A stretch of 47,109 nt of DNA from an uncultured Bacilli bacterium (GTDB taxonomy: Bacteria; Bacillota_I; Bacilli_A; RF39; UBA660). Both the position numbers and the translations under genes were made by a program. Positions within the stretch are counted from its first letter, which is position 1; each line of letters starts with the position of its first letter. The notes under the pieces were generated by a model. It was not told the DNA's origin and made no database searches. It was given only the letters and a program-made list of their open reading frames with translations. The DNA lies in NCBI GenBank assembly GCA_934098445.1, contig CAKOOW010000003.1, forward strand, positions 1 through 47,109, written 5' to 3'. Positions 42,089 to 47,109 of this stretch are shown here, piece after piece.

Positions 42089-43192
42089 TTATTTTTTTAT
42101 CTTAATAGCACTTTTAATCTTGGCAATTTCCATATTAATTAGGGTTTTAGATAAGGTAGTACTTAAAAGTTTTAAACAATTCATTATAACAACTTTAGTA
42201 TGATTATCCAATGTCTTTGAGGCTTTTAAGACTTCTAGAAGGCTTTTTAAATAATTATCCGAGATATCACTAACTTTTTTAATATTACTCTTTTCTAAAA
42301 GACCAAAAGTCTCATCAATAATTAGTTTTCTTTCTTCTAAGTTGTAGTGTTCAAGCCAATCATAAATAGCTTTATCAAGATTGTCACTTAAAGCACTTTT
42401 ATTAGTCCGAAGAAGTTTGTCATCGGATACTTGCCACGAGGTAGCAGCGTGTTGCATAATTCCTTTAGCATCACTTTTAATAACATCTAAATTTTCTTGA
42501 TTAAAAAGAACCCCCACCATTGATTCATCTGGAATGATATTATGAAGTTTTTTCTTCACTAATTTATAATTTAAACTATTAAACTCGTTTTCACGAAGAC
42601 CTGGACCATCAAAAGAATATATTTCTTTAACGGCTAATTTTTTTAGTAAAGACAAGCGCATCGCCCCGACCAAAGCTAAGTTACCCCCTTTAGAATGACC
42701 ACATATGATAACTGAATGTTTATAAGTACTAATAATTTTTTCAGCATAAAGACCCGCTAAGACTTGCGAAGTAGTAGGATACTTATAAGATAGAATAGCA
42801 TCTTCTTTCCAGCCCGAAATAGTATTATCTGTTCCTTGATAAGCAATAATGATATTTTTATCTGGTAATAGAAAGGAAACAGCTCCAAACTGCGAGTTTT
42901 TATCAGCTTGATATTCATAATTAGTAACAAGGATATCTTGGAATCTCGGAAAATTTTTAATAGAATCTAAAAGACTTAAAGCCGCCCGTTGAGCGATTAA
43001 AGATTCTAAAAATACTTTACGGTTAATTTTATTAGCAATTTCGATTAAACTATATTTTTTATTAGCAGTAAAATCAATGTTATCCAGGGGAAGATAAGCT
43101 AATTGACTAAAGATTAAAATATCTATTTCGGTTATTTTTTTCTCCTGATATGATATATTTTTATACTTTTCAATAAATTTATAATAGTTCAT
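42089..43192 (-). CDS. Mbeg1/DUF2974-like lipase
   Basis: 367 residues, AAAGG before ATG. Class-3 lipase-like fold: IIIAYQGTDNTISGWKEDAIL (the strand and G-T-D oxyanion site), then CGHSKGGNLAL with nucleophile S167, then YSFDGPGL. That series is the signature of Mbeg1-like proteins (PF11187). An Asp/His pair for the triad is plausible in DESMVG and later. No signal peptide. Function in cells unknown; found often in gut Bacillota. Starts 12 bases after the 43205 gene. Confidence 0.85.
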   Translation of the reverse strand: MNYYKFIEKYKNISYQEKKITEIDILIFSQLAYLPLDNIDFTANKKYSLIEIANKINRKVFLESLIAQRAALSLLDSIKNFPRFQDILVTNYEYQADKNSQFGAVSFLLPDKNIIIAYQGTDNTISGWKEDAILSYKYPTTSQVLAGLYAEKIISTYKHSVIICGHSKGGNLALVGAMRLSLLKKLAVKEIYSFDGPGLRENEFNSLNYKLVKKKLHNIIPDESMVGVLFNQENLDVIKSDAKGIMQHAATSWQVSDDKLLRTNKSALSDNLDKAIYDWLEHYNLEERKLIIDETFGLLEKSNIKKVSDISDNYLKSLLEVLKASKTLDNHTKVVIMNCLKLLSTTLSKTLINMEIAKIKSAIKIKK

Positions 43193-43204
43193 AATATCTA
43201 CCTT

Positions 43205-43897
43205 TCACTTTTTCTTTTTAGTTAATTTTATTTTTTTAGATTCTTCTTCATCTTCTTTAAAAACATCATAATAAATACTTGCTATTATTTTTTTCTCTTC
43301 TTCCGGTAATTCTTCCGAATCTATAAGACTTTTGATACTTTTACTAATGGCATCTTCAACAATATATGTCTCAATAATTTCTTTTATTTCTTCTGGTTTC
43401 ATCTTAGCAAGAAATCCCTTTACTTGTAATATATCAATGGCTTCTAAACCCTTTTTATTACTTAGTTCAAACCAAATAGTACTGGTATATTCTTGATTTT
43501 GAAGTTCCCACACATAAGCATTTTCTAGTCTTTTAGCACAAACAATGGGAACTCTAAGAGCATTTATAATACTGGGATTTTTTTGATATTCTCGAAGTTC
43601 AAAATCACTCATGTTCTCTAAAAGTCCTAAGGCATACATTTCTTTAATTAAATAAGGATAAAGAATATTATAATCTCTTATATCAGTATAAGTCTTATAA
43701 AAATTATAAAAAGGTATAAACATTTTATATAAATAATCTTTTGAATCATCATTTAAATTATCATAAAATTCCCAAAACTTATTATAATCAATCTTTAAAC
43801 CCTGATCTGCCAGTGTCTTAAATATTCTTAAACTATTGGCCGTATCAATAAGTAAAAACTCAGCGGAAGTTACTAACCATGCTAAAAATATATTCAT
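43205..43897 (-). CDS. Hypothetical protein, ~230 residues
   Basis: ATG 43897 follows AGGTGA (ORF could extend three codons). Mostly helical; the first ~20 residues are fairly hydrophobic (NIFLAWLVTSAEFLLI) but contain no good signal peptide. Ends in an acidic then Lys-rich tail (EDEEESKKIKLTKKKK). Not recognised. First gene of the run to 40222, directly before the lipase-like gene. Confidence 0.6.
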   Translation of the reverse strand: MNIFLAWLVTSAEFLLIDTANSLRIFKTLADQGLKIDYNKFWEFYDNLNDDSKDYLYKMFIPFYNFYKTYTDIRDYNILYPYLIKEMYALGLLENMSDFELREYQKNPSIINALRVPIVCAKRLENAYVWELQNQEYTSTIWFELSNKKGLEAIDILQVKGFLAKMKPEEIKEIIETYIVEDAISKSIKSLIDSEELPEEEKKIIASIYYDVFKEDEEESKKIKLTKKKK

Positions 43898-43984
43898 AAG
43901 TATCACCTGCTCTTAACCGTATTCTATCAAATAGTATTTTCAAGAGCAATAATTAATGATAGTACTTTTTAAATTTTTCAAGTT

Positions 43985-44095
43985 AAAAAAGGCTAAATAG
44001 AAATTATTCGTTTCTACTCAGCTTTTACAAGTTCTATTTGGGGTGAATGCCGTAGATATCTACAACTCTTCACAAGGGCAATTGACATTTACATT
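43985..44095 (-). mobile_element. Structured block, possible IS200/IS605-type right-end relic
   Basis: Minus strand from 44023: a long stem GCTGAGTAGAAA - loop - TTTCTATTTAGC followed by TTTTTT (43991-44023), also a good terminator. Before it lies a perfect 12-bp palindrome GTAGATATCTAC (44052-44063). Tight nested hairpins before a T-run recall the right ends and guide RNAs of IS605-type elements, but no tnpB remains and I could not match the sequence. Low confidence as IS; high as terminator. Confidence 0.4.
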
Positions 44096-44108
44096 TCTTT
44101 TAAAATCA

Positions 44109-45050
44109 TTAATTTTTTTGAGATTCCATATAATATCGGCTATTTGTTTCTTCCTTAATTTTAAATCCTAACTTCTTATACAAATTAAAAGCTTTGATAT
44201 TGTCTTTATATACCCAAAGATAAATATTATCGTCATTATCAAGAACATAATTTTTTATTATAGAAGAACCAATACCATTATTTCTATATTCCTTCTCAAT
44301 AAAAATCTCATCCAACAATAAACCATCATCTATTTTTCTAATCAAAATACTACCTGTGATTTTTTTATTATAAATTATATTTTTATACTCTTTTATTAAA
44401 GCCGGTACACTTTTACATATATAATTATCTATTTTTGTCATTTCTTCTTCTGATAAATTTTTAGCATATTCAACAATTGATTTTAATTTATAAGATTTTA
44501 TTCTATCCAAATCATTAATTGTGGCATTTTCTATTTTAAAATTAAATATCTTCTTTTGAGTAAAAATGTAACTATAAAATTCATCATATGAAATATTATA
44601 ATTTGGTTTATTATATTTATATATAAGAACATTCAAATCTTTTGAAACTTCATTTTCTCTACTTTTAACAAATTTTATTTTAATATCATTTAGTAACTCA
44701 TTTAAGTTATTGTATTCATGAATACCTTTTTCATCAAACCACGAATGTTCAAACCAATAGACCTTATTATCCATATAATAGACAAGAAAAGTATGTGATG
44801 GTAAATTGTTTTTATCATCTATATAAATAAAATAAGTTTCATTTTTTATATTATTTTCCTCAAATAATTTTCTTTCTAATTCTACTTGGTCCCAACATAC
44901 TCCAATTTTCTTATTTACTAACTCTTCTGGTGACATTAAATAATACACTTTATTAAAATCCACACTATCACAAATATTATTTCCATTATCATCTAAAAAG
45001 CCATATTCAATTTGTTCCATTACATTCATTATTTTTTGAATATTATCCAT
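44109..45050 (-). CDS. Transglutaminase-like/GNAT acetyltransferase fusion
   Basis: 313 residues, AAGGTGA before ATG. N-terminal half: transglutaminase-like papain fold with Cys52 (KIGVCWDQVELERKL), His86 (LPSHTFLVYY) and an EHSW acid/aromatic motif at 101-104. C-terminal half from about 168: GNAT fold starting ATINDLDRIKSYK, acetyl-CoA loop IEKEYRNNGIGSSII at about 253-267 and NIKAFNLYKKLGFK near the end. Both halves look complete. The fusion suggests a modifying enzyme for a peptide or small molecule; substrate unknown. Overlaps a KilA-N fragment and lies in decayed mobile DNA; codon use is somewhat richer in T/A than neighbours by eye. Confidence 0.75.
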   Translation of the reverse strand: MDNIQKIMNVMEQIEYGFLDDNGNNICDSVDFNKVYYLMSPEELVNKKIGVCWDQVELERKLFEENNIKNETYFIYIDDKNNLPSHTFLVYYMDNKVYWFEHSWFDEKGIHEYNNLNELLNDIKIKFVKSRENEVSKDLNVLIYKYNKPNYNISYDEFYSYIFTQKKIFNFKIENATINDLDRIKSYKLKSIVEYAKNLSEEEMTKIDNYICKSVPALIKEYKNIIYNKKITGSILIRKIDDGLLLDEIFIEKEYRNNGIGSSIIKNYVLDNDDNIYLWVYKDNIKAFNLYKKLGFKIKEETNSRYYMESQKN

Positions 45051-45204
45051 TATACATCACCTTTTTTACTACATCAGCAGGACTTTCATCGTTTAGGGTT
45101 TTTGCTAAATCAGTTAAAAAAATATACTCATGACCACCAATTTGCAAAACTTTAATTGTACTTTCTTTAACATCCACTTCAGTTTGGATCAAATTATTTT
45201 TCAT
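45043..45204 (-). pseudogene. KilA-N domain fragment, N-terminal
   Basis: A 53-codon frame from ATG 45204 (AAAGGA upstream) reads LQIGGHEYIFLTDLAKTLND then stops after VVKKVMYNG. This is the first third of a KilA-N domain, a DNA-binding module of phages and mobile elements; the rest is gone. It overlaps the start of the fusion gene by 8 bases and could serve as a coupled leader ORF. Confidence 0.65.
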
Positions 45205-45274
45205 TAAGTCAAATCCTTTCTATTAGTTGTTTTTTAATTAATATTTTACCATATAAATTAATGTTTTTCTCGTA

Positions 45275-45487
45275 TTATAATTTGAAATCATCATTTTTAT
45301 TTTTAGACTCTTTTTCCTTCGAATAATCATAATTATCTTTTATATCTTTGATTTCCTTATCATTTATAATTCCATGAGCATATAAAGCAACTGAAAAGTC
45401 ATAATATTTATCTTTTTCTTTTTTATTAAACATTCTATCTTTTAAAAATATTATAAGTTTATCAAATAATCTTAGTCCCTTGATAAT
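45275..45487 (-). pseudogene. C-terminal tail fragment, perhaps of a Pre/Mob relaxase
   Basis: Open 70 codons, no start. Reads FLKDRMFNKKEKDKYYDFSV then ALYAHGIINDKEIKDI, ending KNKNDDFKL. This resembles what I recall of C-terminal ends of plasmid mobilisation (Pre/Mob-type) proteins, but it is from memory. No N-terminal relaxase motif nearby. Joins the nucleotidyltransferase relic near 45465. Confidence 0.4.
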
Positions 45488-45779
45488 TTATTCTAAAGCC
45501 TCCCAAGCGATTAAAAGTATAATCAATATTAAATTTCTTAAAGACTTTTAATACCCATTCTTTATGCTCTTATCCTACTATGACAAAGTCTAAATCTTTA
45601 GGTTTCTTAGCCATTAATAAATCTCTTATGGCCCCACCCATTAAATAGATTGGACACAACATTGAAATAGCAAATGCTGGGTAAAAATGTTTATTAACAT
45701 ATTTTCGAAGACGACTTTGAATAGTTAAGTCGATAGCAAATGCATCTGGTTGTTCATTATATTTTAAATCGTACTCCAT
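45462..45779 (-). pseudogene. Broken nucleotidyltransferase (poly(A)/CCA-type head)
   Basis: From ATG 45779 (AAAGAG upstream; longer frame to 45812). Contains LMGGAIRDLLM and KDLDFVIVG, the GGxxRD...DxD nucleotidyltransferase core, then an in-frame TAA (45570-45572). The same frame goes on past the stop as EHKEWVLKVFKKFNIDYTFN and RLGGFRINYQGTKI, the usual next part, then TGA. So it has a nonsense codon and a truncated end. Confidence 0.75.
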
Positions 45780-45812
45780 AAGCAACTCTTTTCTTAAGAG
45801 ATATTCTAACAA

Positions 45813-46045
45813 AAGTACCCTTTATAGCAAGGATAATCTGTAAAATTTTAAAAATAATTTTCTTTAAAAAGAAGCAAAAACTACTATATATAATAAGGAA
45901 AAATTTCTTAGATGGGGCTATTCTTATAGATACATAAATTACAATAATCTTGGAAAAAAAACAAGTAATTTCAGAAAATTATGTAAAATTTAGCAAAGAA
46001 ATAAAAAAGAATAAAATCTTTTGAGGTTCTATTCTTACTTTTGCA
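45813..46045. other. Gene-poor gap before folD
   Basis: No intact gene. A plus-strand frame at about 45945-46022 reads LEKKQVISENYVKFSKEI before a stop and may be a relic. Nothing else stands out. Confidence 0.35.
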
Positions 46046-46882
46046 TTATTTTTTCCTTAAGATACGAGCTTTATAAGTGTTTTTAGCTAATTCAGCTACA
46101 GTCATAGGACCAACTCCTCCTGGAACTGGGGTTATATAGGAGGCGATTGGAGCAACCGAGGCAAAATCAACATCACCGCATAATTTATTATTTTCTAAAC
46201 GATTGATGCCAACATCGATAACTACACTACCCTCTTTAACATAATCTTTAGTTATAAAATTTGGTCTACAAATAGCTACTACTAAGATATCGGCAAGGGT
46301 TGTATATTCTTTTAAATTATTAGTCTTAGAATGACATAAAGTCACAGTAGCATTTTGATTAGTTAAAAGAGCCGCAAGTGGTTTGCCAACTAAATCACTT
46401 CGACCAACAATAACGACATTTTTTCCGGCGACATCAATATTATTTAAGTTTAATAAATCTAGGATACCAGCTGGCGTACAAGGAACTAAAGAATCGGTAC
46501 CATGGACTAATTTTCCCATATTGATATCCGTTAATCCATCGACATCTTTTAAAGGGCTAATAGCATTTTGAATTCTTTTAGCATTTAAGTGTCTTGGAAT
46601 TGGCATCTGCACTAAAATACCATCAACGTTGTCATCTTGATTTAATTTACTAATTAAGTTTAATAATTCTTCTTCCCTAATATCTTCTCTTAATTTATAA
46701 TGACTAAAGTTGTAATTAAGACTAGATGCCATTTTCTCCTTTTGACGGACATAAACGCTACTAGCAGGCTCTTCACCTACTTGAATTACTACAAGACCTA
46801 GTTTAGTATTTAACTCTTCAATTTTTGCTTTTAAGGATTTTAATATTTCTATTTTAGCTTGTCTACCATCTAATATATTCAT
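46046..46882 (-). CDS. folD: FolD: methylene-THF dehydrogenase/cyclohydrolase
   Basis: 278 residues from ATG 46882 (GGTGATAAAA upstream; a longer in-frame start at 46894 overlaps the ribosome site). Interconverts 5,10-methylene-, methenyl- and 10-formyl-tetrahydrofolate with NADP. Typical motifs: SSVYVRQKEKMASSLNY (catalytic Tyr and Lys), VDGILVQMPIPRHLN, VDGLTDINMGKL, PCTPAGILDLL, VVIVGRSDLVGKPLA (nucleotide loop), ITPVPGGVGPMTVAEL. Single gene. Confidence 0.97.
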   Translation of the reverse strand: MNILDGRQAKIEILKSLKAKIEELNTKLGLVVIQVGEEPASSVYVRQKEKMASSLNYNFSHYKLREDIREEELLNLISKLNQDDNVDGILVQMPIPRHLNAKRIQNAISPLKDVDGLTDINMGKLVHGTDSLVPCTPAGILDLLNLNNIDVAGKNVVIVGRSDLVGKPLAALLTNQNATVTLCHSKTNNLKEYTTLADILVVAICRPNFITKDYVKEGSVVIDVGINRLENNKLCGDVDFASVAPIASYITPVPGGVGPMTVAELAKNTYKARILRKK

Positions 46883-46960
46883 TTTTATCACCAACCTTAT
46901 TATAAGACATTTATCTATCTATTGCTAGCTTTATGTCGCAGTAATTTGGCAGTATTTTTC

Positions 46961-46985
46961 AAAAAAAGCCCCAATAAATGGGACT
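46961..46985 (-). terminator. Terminator after tRNA-Leu
   Basis: Minus strand AGTCCCA-TTTAT-TGGGGCT (46985-46967) then seven T. Fifteen bases past the tRNA. Confidence 0.85.
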
Positions 46986-46999
46986 TTCAAAGACTTATT

Positions 47000-47086
47000 T
47001 GGTGCCTGTGGTGGGACTCGGACCCACACGATATTGCTACCACTGGATTTTGAGTCCAGCGCGTCTACCAATTCCGCCACACAGGC
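47000..47086 (-). tRNA. tRNA-Leu (CAA)
   Basis: 87 bases, class II with long variable arm, CCA encoded. Acceptor GCCTGTG/CACAGGC; anticodon loop CTCAAAA gives CAA; T-loop normal (TCCGAGT region within GGGTCCGAGTCCC: again TCC in place of TTC). Confidence 0.93.
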
Positions 47087-47094
47087 ATATAAGT

Positions 47095-47103
47095 ATTATA
47101 GCA
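47095..47103 (-). promoter_or_regulatory. Extended -10 of tRNA-Leu promoter
   Basis: Minus strand TGCTATAAT, 8 bases before the tRNA; the -35 would be outside the window. Confidence 0.65.
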
Positions 47104-47109
47104 AATAAT

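Noticed and set aside
1..47109. CRISPR array or cas genes
   Set aside because: The only regular repeat set is 37896-37983, with 23-base units in direct contact and no spacers; no cas-like protein is present.
1..47109. Mycoplasma-type code (TGA as Trp), suggested by low GC
   Set aside because: TGA ends genes such as the one at 36283, and Trp is TGG throughout; spoIVA and cell-wall-related genes also speak against a mollicute.

Overview
The window is very A+T-rich and reads with the standard bacterial code (TGA is used as a stop, Trp is TGG). It looks like chromosome of an uncultured low-GC Bacillota, most likely a spore-forming anaerobe of the gut Bacilli type (RF39/ML615J-28-like lineages are my guess, not shown). 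Support: a dnaG-rpoD-trmK operon, spoIVA, a pair of small spore-coat-like genes, a signal-less LysM protein, an [FeFe] hydrogenase, CIRCE control of hsp20, and no obvious oxygen-dependent enzyme. Nearly all genes lie on the minus strand; a small plus-strand island sits at 31.9-34.7 kb.

Layout. 0-1.2 kb: end-truncated lipoprotein and a wrecked YhcG/DUF1016 nuclease gene. 1.2-6.2 kb: zinc-ribbon membrane proteins, two XRE regulators and membrane proteins of unknown role. 6.3-7.3 kb: hsp20 under a CIRCE operator, then two spore-coat-like genes. 7.36-13.6 kb: a four-gene operon made of two copies of a two-gene module, each a very large prepilin-like protein with a Cys-bracketed glycine-rich tail plus a membrane-anchored partner. 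13.6-15.6 kb: hup and spoIVA. 15.7-21.8 kb: a secreted-domain protein, a histidine kinase/response regulator pair and a large FtsX-type ABC transporter, resembling peptide-sensing/resistance modules. 21.9-24.5 kb: prepilin peptidase and PilC-type platform protein, which could process and assemble the pilin-like proteins. 24.6-28.7 kb: YqfQ-like gene, trmK, rpoD (with two region-1.1-like domains) and dnaG. 28.9-31.8 kb: rubredoxin-fused [FeFe] hydrogenase and a GT-C-like membrane protein. 31.9-34.7 kb: plus-strand unknown genes, a lipoprotein, tRNA-Cys and tRNA-Gly. 34.9-37.8 kb: a four-gene operon with a nucleotidase-like HAD protein and an alpha/beta hydrolase. 37.9-43.9 kb: a 23-bp tandem repeat, a membrane protein, LysM protein, PH-like protein, tail-anchored protein and a lipase-like protein. 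43.98-45.8 kb: decayed mobile DNA around a transglutaminase-like/GNAT fusion gene. 46-47.1 kb: folD and tRNA-Leu.

The most distinctive content is the duplicated pilin-like/partner module together with the nearby pilC-pilD genes. Next come the double region 1.1 in RpoD, the recurring hairpins placed exactly at predicted transcript starts (hsp20, hup, a plus-strand unknown gene, and the TM2 gene), and the 23-bp repeat array. All functions are from reading sequence and recalled family features; no database search was run.
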